A stretch of DNA of 64,000 nt. Origin: Corallium rubrum (Eukaryota; Cnidaria; Anthozoa; Scleralcyonacea; Coralliidae). The position numbers and the translations under genes are program-made. The notes under the pieces were generated by a model. The model saw only the letters and a program-made list of their open reading frames with translations, ran no database searches and was not told the DNA's origin. Below are positions 33,616-44,754 of this stretch, piece after piece. The stretch covers positions 4,927,504 through 4,991,503 of the forward strand of contig OZ036008.1 in NCBI GenBank assembly GCA_964035015.1, read 5' to 3'. How positions within the stretch are numbered: the stretch's first letter is position 1; every line of letters begins with the position of its first letter.

Positions 33616-34462
33616 CATGTATCTATATTTCGACTTCGTGTCGCCTCTGGTCACAGAGTTCGATAGGGTGAATGCGTTTTTCCAGGCAACAGATGCTGAT
33701 CCAGAAGAAATGTACACGGAGTTGAATTCACACAACAAAAGTCTGCGTCAGGGAGAGTTTTTGACCTGGAAGGAAAACCACTTGCCATTGAGAACGTTGA
33801 TTTTGGTGGGAAGTTCGAGTTCGAAGCTCACAAAATATATCTCTTCCCAACAAGACAAAGCGGCTGCCGGGGCTAAAGTTCGTGAGCTGAAAAGACGGTG
33901 TCTAGACTTTCTTCTGGAAGTTGCAAGTCAAGTGGAGAAGAGTCTACCTGCTGCCCGCAACATCTTCAAAGGTCTAAGCGCCCTTCAACCAACTAAAGTG
34001 CTTATTGCAACGACACGAGTCCCGTTCAGTCAGCTGCCGCTTCCTCATTTACGAGAAGAGAAAGCCAAGGAGAAGGAAGATTGTGCACCGTGACTGGAAG
34101 GAGGATCCAATTTTCAATGGCGCCATACCTGATACAACGGTTGCATTTTGGTCTCGGATCGTTGAGTTCCAAACTTCTCTCCGGGACAAGCCGTTCAAAG
34201 TATCAGCAACATACGCCCTGAACTGTCTGACCAATCCTGTAAGCAATGCAGTGATGGAAAGAACGTTTTCCTTGCTGATAGCGGTGAAGAACTGAACAAA
34301 CAACGAAATAGGATGGGTTTAGAGTTGCTGAACGCGATCATTCGTATTCGCTGTAAGCTTCAATTCTGTGAGAACTGCTGCGTAAACTTTAAGGCGACCA
34401 AGCGAATGCTTGAGTTGTTTACTGCGAAACAGATGTATGATTGTGAAGAGGACAAAGATTAA
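33616..34462 (+). pseudogene. hAT transposase, 3' part
   Basis: Resumes exactly after the second copy of the 6-bp target site: YLYFDFVSPLVTEFDRVN continues the interrupted frame. The C-terminal dimerisation region follows (PVSNAVMERTFSLL), then MGLELLNAIIRIRCKLQFC and a stop at 34462. Frameshifts occur around 34050-34090 and 34285. Confidence 0.85.
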
Positions 34463-35212
34463 AGACTTTAATGATATATCATTTCAGAGTGACAATGACA
34501 TTGATATCGGTTTCAGGACCGAAAGACTGACAAAATATTCATATTTCTGTTTAAAGTTTTGTCTTGTCATTAAATATTTTAACATCCAGTTGTTTGTTAC
34601 GTTATCTTTTCTCCTTATTTTTCGAATATAATGCCTCGATTCAGTCAACCCGTACCTGTTGCTTCAGTTCCGGTGGTCTTTTTGCTGATTACTCAACCGA
34701 GGAATCAAAAAGCCCTCTTTTGGCCTCTTTTGAAAAAATAGTAGTTTGGCCTCTTTTGGTGGATTTTGGCTACTTTTCAAACTATATCTGGCTCCGAGCA
34801 TGCGCTGGAGCCTGGCAACCCTGGTTAATGCTCCGGAAAAGCCCAGTAGATTTGCCAAATCCCAGACCATTGTATTTATTCATTTTTCTCACCGTTGCAA
34901 GTCTTATAACCATTGGCATGGAGCAACCACTTAAATATCAAATCTATATTTCACAACCATAATATTAAGTTATTTATTTATTTATTTATTTTATTTATTT
35001 ATTAACTTTACAACCATACATAAATGCGAAAGAATTAAAACTATCAAATTAGAGAAAAAAAGCTTTGAATAACTAAAGATATGGTTGAAGGTAAGGTCAA
35101 CAGGACATGAGTAGTCCCATGTGAAGACCGACCTTAATGAAAACAAACATAACATACAATAAAATAAAATAAAGACGAGAACAAACATACAGTTTACAGA
35201 AGACATGACGAA

Positions 35213-36631
35213 TTAGGAACAACAGCTTAAGTTGAAAGAGCGGCACTTGGAACAGAAGGTTTTCCAAGTGCGCATCCTGTTTACATCGAAAGATGAGTGT
35301 AGTAGAGAAGAGTAGTAAACAGTTAGTCTGTGTTTGAAGGAGGAAACGGATGAACTATTACGAATGGTGGGAGAGAGATTGTTCCAGAGAAGGACAATTC
35401 GGTTGAAAAAAGAGTTCCTATAGAGAGACGTCCTGCAATGGTTGACTTGAAGCAAGTTGTCCTTACTTGAACGGGTGCGAGACGTGCTGTGAGAAGAAAA
35501 AGTGACGAAAGAGGAGATGTCTAGGTCGAAGAGGCCTTGTTTACATTTAAAAAAGAAGACGAGATCCTTTAGTTCAAGCCAGTAGGATATCGGAAGTAAA
35601 TTAAGTTTCTTAAGACGTTCAGGATATGACAACTCATAATCCTGAAGGATGAATTTGCTAGCACGTCTTTGAACACCATCGAGGATCGCAAGATCGCGTG
35701 ACGATCCTTGAGGTACCCAGATCTCACTACCATAGGACAGATGAGATCGGACGAGAGCAAGAAAAAGAAGCCTACGGCAACGAATATCAGTCATTTGGGT
35801 ACAATTCCTTTGAAGAAAACCAAGCATACGATTGGCTTTTGCAGTGCAGCTGGCTATGTGTGGGGACCACTTTAGGTCATTGCTGATAACCACACCCAAG
35901 TCTACTTGGCTAGCTATGCTCTTGACTGGTTCGTTGTTAAGAAAGTAGGAATGAGTTGGAGGGTTGCGTTTGTGGGATATCCTGAGTAAAAGCGTCTTTG
36001 AGACATTAAATTTCAATTGCCAGGACAGCGACCAGTTGGACACAGCGTCCAGGTCGAGCTGGAGGAGATCTCGATCATCTGGTGATTGTATAGCACGATA
36101 ACATTTGCTGTCATCAGCAAAAAGTGCAACAGTACTATTCTTGGTTACCTCTGGAAGGTCGTTCACATAAAGTAAGAATAGGAGAGGACCTATTACACTA
36201 CCTTGTGGCACACCAGAGGTAACACTAAGAAAGGATGAGGAAACTCCTTCAACGACAACACACCGTTTGCGATCACGAAGGTAATCGGCAAACCAGTTAA
36301 GAAGTGGACCAGAGATTCCAAACGATTTAAGTTTGAACAAGAGTTTGCTATGGGACACAGAGTCAAACGCTTTAGCAAAGTCAAGATAAACCATGTCAAT
36401 TTCCTTACCAGAGTCAAGAGTATGACCAAGGTCGTGAAGCACATTCAAAAGTTGAGTAACACATGACCTATGGCAACGAAAGCCGTGTTGAAGGTCATGC
36501 AAAGAGTTCTTAACAAAAGAATAAACTTGACTGAAAATTAGACGTTCAAGAACTTTGGAGACTTGGGAGAGTAATGAAACTGGTCTGTAGTTGGTGGCCT
36601 CATGAGCGTCGCCTTTCTTGGGTATGGGCAC
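35213..36631 (-). pseudogene. LINE reverse transcriptase
   Basis: 472 residues from PIPKKGDAHEATNYRPVSLL; motif A YLDFAKAFDSV, motif B SGVPQGSVIGPLLFLLYVND and catalytic motif C FADD, followed by the C-terminal region (LPISYWLELKDLVFF, SFFNRIVLLWNNL) up to a Cys-rich tail CSKCRSFNLSCC and stop. The 5' boundary is a frameshift at about 36632. A related 3' fragment lies at 49136-49888. Confidence 0.9.
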
Positions 36632-36904
36632 GACATTAGCAGATTTCCATTCAACAGCTGAAGAGATAGCTCAAAGAGAGCAGTCAAAGACGAGGCGATT
36701 ACTTCAGAACATCGCTTTAGTATAAGCTGGTATACCATCAGGACCAGTAGCCTTAGAGGGTGACAAATTGAACAACAATGACTGTACGTCGGATTCAGAT
36801 ATAGTTAATGAGTCAAGAGAGTTAGATGTTGAGTTAGAAGGAGAGATAAGAGGTGAAGAACTTGTGTCGGAGTCGGAGATATAAAGACTGACGCAAAATA
36901 TTGG

Positions 36905-37168
36905 TTAAAGCCATCCGCTTTTTCCTCCGCAGAAAAGTTTCTGACCATTCAATTTAATCATGTCAGGGATAGAGGATTTTGAGGATTTACTTTTAAAGAA
37001 TCTCCAAAATGATTTAGGATCATTGTACACATTTTCGGACAGTCCAGAGAGATATTCTCTCTTCTTGGAATTAATCCAACACTTGACGTGTTGCCGAGTT
37101 CTGCGGAATTTCTCCCAAAGTTGAGGTGAGTTCTTAGCCTTAGCCTTTCTCCTTAGTGACTCTTTCAT
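36905..37168 (-). pseudogene. LINE endonuclease-RT linker remnant
   Basis: Frame with KREYLSGLSENVYNDPKSFW and RFFKSKSS, typical of the segment between endonuclease and reverse transcriptase in CR1/L2 elements. Out of frame with both neighbours. Confidence 0.75.
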
Positions 37169-37395
37169 TTTGATGGCGTGGAGTAAGTCCTTGGTGATGT
37201 ACGGAGGGGTGAATGAACGCTTTAATTAGCTTTGTTTTAGGAATGAAATAGTCTACAGCGGCAAGGAAAGCATTTTTCCACTTTGACCAGGCAAGATTTA
37301 CGTCGTGACTTTCGTCGAGGACTATATATCTACTAGTGGAGTGTTCCTGAGACAGTTAATGAGGCCAACGAAATCACCCTTAGAGTAATCATATA

Positions 37396-38259
37396 CTATA
37401 TACGTTCGGAGGATTGTTTAGGTTGTTGATGGAGTTTTAAGTCGAAAAATATTGCTTTGTGATCAGAGTGCAGAGAGATGGAGTCGTCATCAGAGTGCAG
37501 AGAGATGGAGTCGTCATCAGTAACTTCGAAGTTGTTGGTTAAATGTTCGTTTGTAGTTAAAACCAGGTCGATAAGATTGTTACCGCGGGTAGGCGAGTTG
37601 ATCAATTGTGGGTAACTAAACTCAGTGACAATGTCAATGAAACTAGTTTCTGAACTTAAGGTAGAGAAACCTGAACCATTAGACCATTGGATGTCAGGGT
37701 AGTTAAAATCACCAAGTAGAACAACGTCTCTGAATTGTGAATCTTTTACAAATTTCAAAAATCGGGATAGTTCATGAATAAAATCAATGGTGGAGTCAGG
37801 TGGACGGTAACAGACAGCAACAAGTACTTTACTGGACGAGGAGTTAATGACAACAGATGCAAGTTCTAATGAATCGGAAACGAAACCAGAAGGTTCAGTT
37901 TTGACTGTATCACTCACGGCAAGCAGAACACCACCTCCACGTTTACCAGTTTGACGATCTCTACGAATTAGCTTGTACCCAACAGGTAAGATTTCATCAT
38001 CACGCACATGACTAGAGAGCCAAGTCTCCACCAAAGCAATCACATCTATACTGTTGCCATAAACGTCATGTAGACAGGATAGCTTATTCACGACGCAATT
38101 AGTTCTAGAGTTATGATAATTTGCCTTCAGACTTCTGACGTTCTGATACAAAACATCAAATGAAGAACAGGCTCTGGGGTTGATTAGTCCTCGCACATTA
38201 GGTGGTGATGTTGAAATGCTGCAGTCAGGACCAGGATTGGTTGAAATGATGTTTAGCAA
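37396..38259 (-). pseudogene. LINE AP endonuclease domain
   Basis: 287-residue frame with YQNVRSLKANYHN, DVIALVETWL, RRDRQTGKRGGGVLLAV, VVLLGDFNYPDIQW and the terminal SDHKAI, the ordered catalytic motifs of APE-type LINE endonucleases. A 27-bp tandem duplication (DDDSISLHS twice) sits just before the catalytic His. It is followed by a frame break, hence called a pseudogene. Confidence 0.88.
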
Positions 38260-38280
38260 TTGTCCTCTGATCGATTCCTG

Positions 38281-38754
38281 TCAACTTCACGCTCTGGGTT
38301 CGACTATTTATAGACACAAGAAAATATGACATTGACATCTTTCAAGTGTAAAATACTCCTAGCAAATATATTACCATTTCAGAATCATCTTCAGAGAAAC
38401 ATAAACAGAAAGTCATGAAGCATTGGCCATGCATGTGGCGAACGTTTACACTTAGTACACTCACGAATTCACCTTCATTTGACATAAAATGCATTCGATT
38501 CGTTCGGGGAAATCAAATAACTTTCACAGAATGGCAGAAATGCTTCAACAATACCTTGAACTTCCATTAACTCGACAAAAATATCAATAACTTGAGATTT
38601 GGCGCCACCAACTTTGAGAATCTAGAGTGGGGCAGTTTTGAATTGGGAAATCTACTAGGCCTTCTATTTCCCGTTGTCTCTCCCCAGTCCCTTCGGCCAT
38701 CTCGGCCTCAAATTTATAACTCTGCCTGACGACCATGTTTGTGCCACTTGACGG
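38281..38754. other. No gene recognised
   Basis: Possible LINE 5' leader on the minus strand or unique intergenic DNA. A minus-strand frame (MAEGTGERQREIEGLVDFPI) ending at 38584 is protein-like but unassigned. Confidence 0.35.
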
Positions 38755-39435
38755 CCACGAACCATTATTTTTCTGGAGGGTGGGTGGGGTGGGGGGGGGG
38801 GGGGGGGGTGAAACATATTGAAAAAAAATGTTTGCAGATGCTGATAAGACCAAATAAATTGTTTGCAAACATAATAAGTAAAAAGCAAAATGTTTGCAGA
38901 GCAATGATGAAAGCCCCATGATTTAATATTAGTTACCAACTTATTCCGTTCATCAGTAGCGTAGCCGAGGGGGCAGCGAGGGAGGGGGATTGCCCCCCCC
39001 CCCCCCCAATATGTCTGCAAGACCGTTCTCGTGAAAAGTTTAAATCCATTGAGAAACTTGTAGGGGGGGGGGGGTGTTACATTGTTTTAAGGCCAAGTGA
39101 GTAGACTAGTAATGTGTTATATATTTAGCAGGCCAACTAACATCTATACAAAATGCCTCCAACTTATTTTTACATTTATGACTCGTTTATAAATAAATCT
39201 AAAGATATTCTGACGTGTATCATTCTATGTTCTGGTTTGATTTCATTTCAACGAAATTATACAATTTATGGCTTTTGGATTACTCTTAAATACTTGCCTC
39301 AAAATGCAGGAAATAGCGTTTCACGGTTTCAGAGACCCTTAGAAATCCAAAATTTTCCAGGGGTGCCCCAGACCCCCCTAGGGGATTGAACATTCTTGCC
39401 CCTCCCAAATTCAACATAACTGAGTCTGTGGTAGC
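38755..39435 (-). repeat. Interspersed repeat family C, copy 2
   Basis: Reverse-complement relative of 7630-8272: starts CGAACCATTATTTTTCTGGA and contains GAAAGCCCCATGATTTAATA and AAATCCATTGAGAAACTTGT. Ends in the GGGGTGCCCCAGACC block. Confidence 0.7.
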
Positions 39436-39439
39436 AAGC

Positions 39440-40979
39440 CATGCACTGCCTGTGTCTTGTACTGTACTCTACTGTACTGTACTGTACATAGGCATAGAGA
39501 TTTGTTTTCGCCTGGGGGGCTGAAGTGCTGAACAGGGTCTTTCTAAGAATTTTCTCGTGGGGGTGTTTACAAAAAGGGACTCTCCTAGGGGGTCCGGGGG
39601 AATGTCCCCTCGGAAATTTTTGAAATTTAGAGTCTTGGAAATGCCATTTCCTGCATTCTGAGGGCTGATATTTAAGAATATTGAAAGGTCATGAAATGTC
39701 ATAAAAACTAGTTAAAATACAACACATTTCAACAATTTTTCGATGTTGTGTTTAATGGGTGCTTTTGGCTGACAGGAATGAGGCTGTAACAGTTACTTTA
39801 GCCTAACGAGTAACCCTATAATTTGTGAATGGTGATTGATGAGTCAGTTGCTGCAAAAATTTCTGGGGGGGCTCAGTCCCCCATTGAGATTTCTCCGGGG
39901 GCTAAAGCCCCTCAGACCCCCCCATACTCTACGCCTATGGTACTGTACTGGTCAGGAAACCTTGATAAAGATGATTATACAGTCATATGCTCTAAAAGTA
40001 GTGATGAAATAATTTATATGTATCTCTTGTAGTTAAAAAAATAGTTTGCAAATTAATGCTGCTGAAAAAAACAACATTGGTTGAAAGAATAGACTTTCTC
40101 AATTTTCAAATTTTTCAAATTTTCAATATTCCAATTTTTAATTCAATTTTTAAATTTCTCAAATTTTTAATTGAAGATGGAAACAAGTTTTTTTCATCCA
40201 ATCGTGTTTATATATTTCGTCGCCATTGTGCCCACATCATGATGCCCCAATCAACAATGTTACACAGTCTGCCTGTCTGGGAATAAACTGATTAAAAAGA
40301 CAATGTACTATGTGCCGTATGTGGTCACTGTCACTAAAGCCAGTAGACATCTTTAACTTTTTTTCTGTTCAATGTTCACTGTTTTGTTTAATAATAGTTG
40401 ATTATTTATAATTATATAGTCATTGATAAATATGGTACCTTTAATAATATTTCTCTCTATAATTTTTTTATATTAAAATTTATTTTCATTTTGATTTAAA
40501 TAATGTTTTTATTTATCTATTTATTTATTTATTTAGTCACAAATAGTCACAAATATAAAGAAATAAAACTAAGCAAAACATATATTTTTTAATTAAAAAA
40601 TTAAATTAACATATTTAAGAATATGAAATACAGCAAATTGAAGGTACATTGTATGATACATTAAACACTTATTTACTGGCGCTGAGGGAAACAGTGTGTT
40701 TTGTGGCCCCGAGACTGCCGTTGTTTCCTGAGGTGAAGCCGAGGGCAACAACGAGCAGTTGAGGATATATAACAATATAGGATATATAACAATATATATA
40801 TAACACGTGATATATAACAATGTGTGATGATAACTTAATTGATGGTTAATATTAACTACCTATGTATATCTATATACATGTATATATATAATATAAAATT
40901 AAGCCTGGTGATAAATATAGTTCATGGCATGTGAAGAGTGATTGTTACACACTGTATTATTAAATTGCATAAAGAAATA
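39440..40979. repeat. Repeat fragments 3' of TANGO2, no gene
   Basis: Holds a fragment with the shared block GGGGTCCGGGGGAATGTCCC (39585-39665), a short (GTACT)n run near 39460-39485, AT-rich sequence, and at 40667-40760 a relative of the TTATTTACTGGCGC palindrome. The TANGO2 3' UTR is probably within the last few hundred bases. Confidence 0.5.
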
Positions 40980-41109
40980 TCAAGCGCTAATTTTGAAATC
41001 ATATTTATTTGTTTTCCATTTAATGTTGTCCACATCAATTGGTTCTTCCATTGTTCGTTCAACAAATGTCACATTGTTTTCATCATCTACAATTATTATG
41101 GTGTTGGTT
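40980..41109 (-). CDS. TANGO2: TANGO2 terminal exon
   Basis: Encodes TNTIIIVDDENNVTFVERTM, then IKWKTNKYDFKISA and a TGA stop; the human counterpart is [20 protein letters not shown]. Acceptor atttcttctag in the phase left by the previous exon. Confidence 0.92.
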
Positions 41110-44100
41110 CTAGAAGAAATATGAAGAGAATTGTCAACAAATCTTACTATAAAATTTATTAATTTTAATAAAAACCTATATATAACCGCCTGATATTGGC
41201 AAAATGGCCCCTATATTATTCTATTCTAACTGAACACCAGTCATGACTCATGATCACAAACCACATAATTTTATTTGTCAAAGAGAGAACCCCCCAGGCA
41301 ACCCAGACACAAACAGGTTATTTAACAAGTCATTAGCCTATCCAGCTGACAAAGAATGGTCCTTTTTATGAAAGTTTAGACTATTATAATGATCTAATTA
41401 ACAATTAGATTAATGAGTGAATAGTTGACGAGAGCGGATCTCGAGTCAACTATCATCTCATAGAAATTGAGAGCGAATAATCTAATTGTTTTAGTAGAAA
41501 CTAACTTGTGTACCTTAATCTTCCAAATTATTTCAAAAAACGAAGCATAACCATTGTTTCTGTGCGAAAACCAAGGCAAAACAATCTATCACTCCTCGTG
41601 TCCTCCATGTTGTTTTACTGCATAGCCGCGCGAGTACTGGTACTCAATTTGCTACTCGCTATCTATTGACGAATAGATATCGAGTAGAGTAGCCAATCAG
41701 ATTGCAGCATTTGCAATAGAATACTAGTAAGTTTCTATTCTATTGCAAATGCTGCAATCTGATTGGCTACTCTACTCGATATCATTCTCGTACCCAGACC
41801 CTATCTATTCGTCAATAATTTTCAAGCAAATTGAGTACCAGTACTCGCGCGGCCATGCAGTAAAACAACATGGAGTACACGAGGAGAGAGGAGTGAAAGA
41901 TTGTTTTGCCTTGGTTTTTGCACAGAAACAATGGTTATGCTTCGTTTTTTGAAATAATTTGGAAGAACTAAGGTACACAAGTTAGTTTCTGCTAAAACAA
42001 TTAGATTATGAGCTCGAAATTTCTACGAGATTCACTCAGAAATTTCGAGCTCATAATCTAATTTCTAAACTGTTCTCCTTAATGTCCATAGAGGGAATCA
42101 GAGAAGGTCATCCCTTGTTGATCCAGTGTTATACTACTGTAGGAAACTGGACTACATGTATCCAGAAAAAAGCTGCACCCGGTGTACTAGAAGATCATCA
42201 CATGTCATGTGGCCAAATGAAATGTTAACTCGACTACACTGAGCAAGAAGAGTTGAACCCAGATTGCAGATGTGAAAGGCATGTGAAATATATAAGTATT
42301 CAGTTAGAAGAGCCCAGTTCTACTTCTGTAGTTTGTTGTGTATTTATACTGTATTTCTGTAGTCGCTACTGAGACCCCGTTCACACGAGTCCGCAGCGAG
42401 TTGAAAACGGCGCTAAAAAGTCACTCACAAAATGCCATTACGTTACACGGCACCAGATCGAAATTCGGTGTGAAAACGGCGTTCTTAACGGAGTGTTTTG
42501 AAAACACAGAAATAAGTTTTGATTGGAATTTGTTAGTGCATTTCATTGCAGTAATAAACTCTAGTCAAACATGTGTTTCATATCAAATTATGTAAAATTT
42601 TCTTTTTCATATATTTTGTATTTTATATTTTTCTATGAATCTTTTTTCTTTTACGTACAGTAATGTTGTACCGACTTTTAATAATTAACTTAAATGTAAA
42701 AAAAAAGGAAGCCTGGGGTGTATCGAGGAAGGTTGGAGGCATTTTGTATAGACCCTTAGTATTGTATTTTATAGCATATGCATGCCCGCAATATATATAT
42801 AAGACATCATTGTCTACTCACTCGGTCTTAATTAAACCAACTGTACCCCCCTCCCCCCCCCCCCCCCTACAAGTTTCTCCACGGATTTAAACTTTTCATG
42901 AGAACGGTCTTGGAGACCATTGGGGGGGGGGGTCAACATCTTAAAAATTTCAGCCTCTCACCTTGTACCACAAGTACGGTTTCCTGGAACGAACACTGAT
43001 ATTGCTGAGAATCCTTCAAGGATAAAATTGGGAATACCAACATCTTGATGACCAGAAAAAAGCTTATCATCTGGATATCTGAGAAAGAAAATAACACCAC
43101 CTTTCAGGGCTACAGTTACCCCATCATGAGGGAGACTTAACTAGCCTTGCAAAAAAAGATCACAGTTTTAACAATTGAAAAAAAGAAACTTTGCCAGTTT
43201 ATTGCTATAAACAGACAAGTTAACACTTTTTTCTCCACTCCAACCTTAGACTTCTGACTACCAGTAAGTGCTTTGGTTTGTAAGTTGCTAATGCAATTAT
43301 TTTCCACTAATAACGATGGCAACACTTCCCTGGACTCCCAGCTATTTTAGCCCCATGTCAGTGAGCTTAGCCACTGTTTAGATGTTGTCAAACTCAAGAA
43401 ATATTTCTTAGCCCCTGCAAGCGGTTATAATTATGCTCTAACCATTCACATTGAGGCTCAGATGACCACAGTGGGGTAACCAGGGGGGGAGCTGTGGCTC
43501 CCCCCCTCCTTTAGATATAAAATAACAGACATGTAACTACAAAACTGATGCAATATGAATTATGTCAGGAAATAAACTGTAAACAGTGTATTCAATCTAC
43601 TGAGTGTATGCATTTTGAGTATCTATGTGACGTTTGCATGTTTTGAGTATTTTATTACCCTGCAAGTCAGAGCCCCTTTCCAACCTACGCAAGCTTCAGG
43701 GGAAAGTGGGCTCTGCCAACAAACTCGATATTTCTTTTTGAGCATGCGTGAATGGTTGCCAAGATACTATTTCAGGCCCACGCTCTAATGCGTCACTTCC
43801 TTTTTCCTGCTTACGCGTGTTCATAAACTAGAACATGTTTGACCAGTTTAAAACTTGACTGACTCGCCCCAAACTTGGGGCGAAGATCGAGTTTGTTGGC
43901 AGAGCCCACTTTCCCCCAAAGCTTGCGTAGGTCAGAAAGGGGCTCTGACTCGCAGGGTAGTATTTTATATGACGTTTTTTAACCTTTAGGGTCTGTAAAA
44001 TCTTCCTCCAAAAGCCAGGAAATGGCATTTCAGTGACTCTCGATTTCAAAATTTCCTGGGGGAGCATGCCCCTGGACCCCCCTTTAAAAATCCTGGCTAC

Positions 44101-44606
44101 GCCCCTGGATGACCACGCCTGTGTTTCTCACTGTACATTTAGTTACCTTGTTTTATCTTGCAATAGTTCAAAAAGCAAGGGTATTTTCTCATTCCATGGA
44201 CATTTTGTTTCGATAATTTCTCCAAACTTTTCTTTACCCACTACAACCTTCCTCCATCCATAATCCAAGTAACGATTGCTCAGGCAGTGTATTCCTGTGG
44301 AATTTAGGTCTTCCAAAGGCTTGTGGTCTTGGTTACAATAGTAGCTAAAGTCCAAAGAATTATCTGCTGAAACTTTCCCCACAAGCAAATTAAAACCATT
44401 ATAATCCTCACTCGATTGATGTACTTCTTCAACATATGTCCGAGGACTGTCACCAGATGTTAGAAAACCTGTTACCAGCTCCCCACGACCCTTTTTATCA
44501 GGCTTAGCAAATAAACGGCTTTGTCTGTAGTTTGTCAATATTCCAATTTTTCCACTTTTTGACATTCCAATCCAAGTTCCTCCTCGACCAGGCTTCAGAT
44601 CAATAC
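40980..44606 (-). CDS. TANGO2: TANGO2 homologue, last three exons
   Basis: Transport and Golgi organisation 2 protein of the NRDE family, a conserved mitochondrial/cytosolic protein linked in animals to lipid and haem handling; biochemistry is still unsettled. Exons on the minus strand: 44606-44147, 43078-42962, 41109-40980. Phases join exactly (two, two, stop). Diagnostic stretches: GGTWIGMSKSGKIGILTNYR, GRGELVTGFL, YNGFNLLVGK, LSNRYLDYGWRKV, then GFSAISVFVPGNRTCGTR and TNTIIIVDDENNVTF. The N-terminal exon with the NRDE motif should lie at higher coordinates; I did not find it. Introns carry a 0.67 kb palindrome and a hAT-type element with a nested MITE. Confidence 0.93.
41398..42064. mobile_element. 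667-bp foldback element, about 320-bp arms
   Basis: Left TTAGATTAATGAG and right CTCATAATCTAA, with mirrored AGCATAACCATTGTTTCTGT, CATGTTGTTTTACTGCAT, GAGTACTGGTACTCAATTTG and, at the centre, TTGCAATAGAATACTAGTAA. The arms differ by a few insertions. Located in the last TANGO2 intron. No coding frame of interest. Confidence 0.8.
42061..42300 (-). mobile_element. SINE with tRNA-like head, diverged copy 2
   Basis: Same order of words as 26281-26519: CTGTTCTCC, TGATCCAGTG, TACTGTAGGAAACTGG, ATGTGGCCAAATGAAAT, GAGTTGAACCCAGATTGCAG and GTGAAAGGCATGTG. More diverged and truncated at its 5' end. Confidence 0.55.
42316..42940 (+). repeat. MITE family B fragment, then family C fragment
   Basis: 42316-42420 has TACTTCTGTAGTTTGTTGTG and ACTGTATTTCTGTAGTCGCT of family B. 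42690-42940 has CTACAAGTTTCTCCACGG and GTCTTGGAGACCATTGG of family C, ending in a G-run before the TANGO2 exon at 42962. Confidence 0.55.
42962..43078 (-). CDS. TANGO2: TANGO2 exon (short)
   Basis: Encodes YPDDKLFSGHQDVGIPNF and ILEGFSAISVFVPGNRTCGT. Acceptor ttctttctcag, donor gtgaga. Matches the SAIFVxxPxYGTR region of the family. Confidence 0.88.
43469..44107. mobile_element. hAT-type element, family A, in TANGO2 intron
   Basis: Ends CAGTGGGGTAACCAG and CTGGCTACGCCCCTG are inverted with mismatches, flanked by an exact 8-bp duplication GATGACCA (43461-43468 and 44108-44115). The interior matches 13325-13600 in reverse orientation (AACAGACATGTAACTACAAA, CAAATTTCCTGGGGGAGCAT-type words). It is interrupted by the MITE at 43655-43959. 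Confidence 0.82.
43655..43959. mobile_element. hAT-type MITE nested in family A element
   Basis: Inverted arms of about 80 bp start TACCCTGCAAGTCAGAGCCC and end GGGCTCTGACTCGCAGGGTA, continuing through ACCTACGCAAGCTT and GTGGGCTCTGCCAACAAACT. Flanked by a perfect 8-bp duplication GTATTTTA (43647-43654, 43960-43967). The copy at 13.46 kb shows the uninterrupted host sequence. Confidence 0.88.
44147..44606 (-). CDS. TANGO2: TANGO2 exon (central)
   Basis: Encodes GIDLKPGRGGTWIGMSKSGK to LLFELLQDKT, ending in a split Arg codon. Acceptor ttacctgtag, donor gtaact. The open frame extends further upstream in the intron but that part is not coding. Confidence 0.93.
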
Positions 44607-44754
44607 CTACAGGTAATGCAGGGAAAATGGATTTAGTGGCAAGTATATTTTGTCTGGCAAGGATATTTGGATAAATAGCTGTGATGATTATAATAATGAT
44701 TATGAGAATTACCATCACATGACCAAAAGTCCAAAAAGGTATGACCATGATGAT

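Larger units (their letters stand above)
28094..34821 (+). mobile_element. Decayed hAT transposon with nested insertion
   Basis: GGGTTGCCAG at 28094 and CTGGCAACCC ending at 34821 are typical short hAT terminal repeats, and both subterminal regions are rich in TTGGCCTCTTTT words. No matching 8-bp flanks were found, so the pairing of these two ends is provisional. Without the 3,973-bp palindromic insertion it would be about 2.75 kb. Its left end overlaps the upstream extension of the dioxygenase exon 1 frame. Confidence 0.65.
34966..38280 (-). mobile_element. CR1/L2-like LINE, decayed
   Basis: Minus-strand element with AP endonuclease (37396-38259), linker, and reverse transcriptase (35213-36631). 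The 3' end is a TTTA/ATTT microsatellite (34970-35003), as in CR1/L2-type LINEs, rather than poly(A). Frameshifts between 36632 and 37395 break the ORF. It inserted about 150 bp beyond the end of the hAT element. The 5' end is uncertain. Confidence 0.88.
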
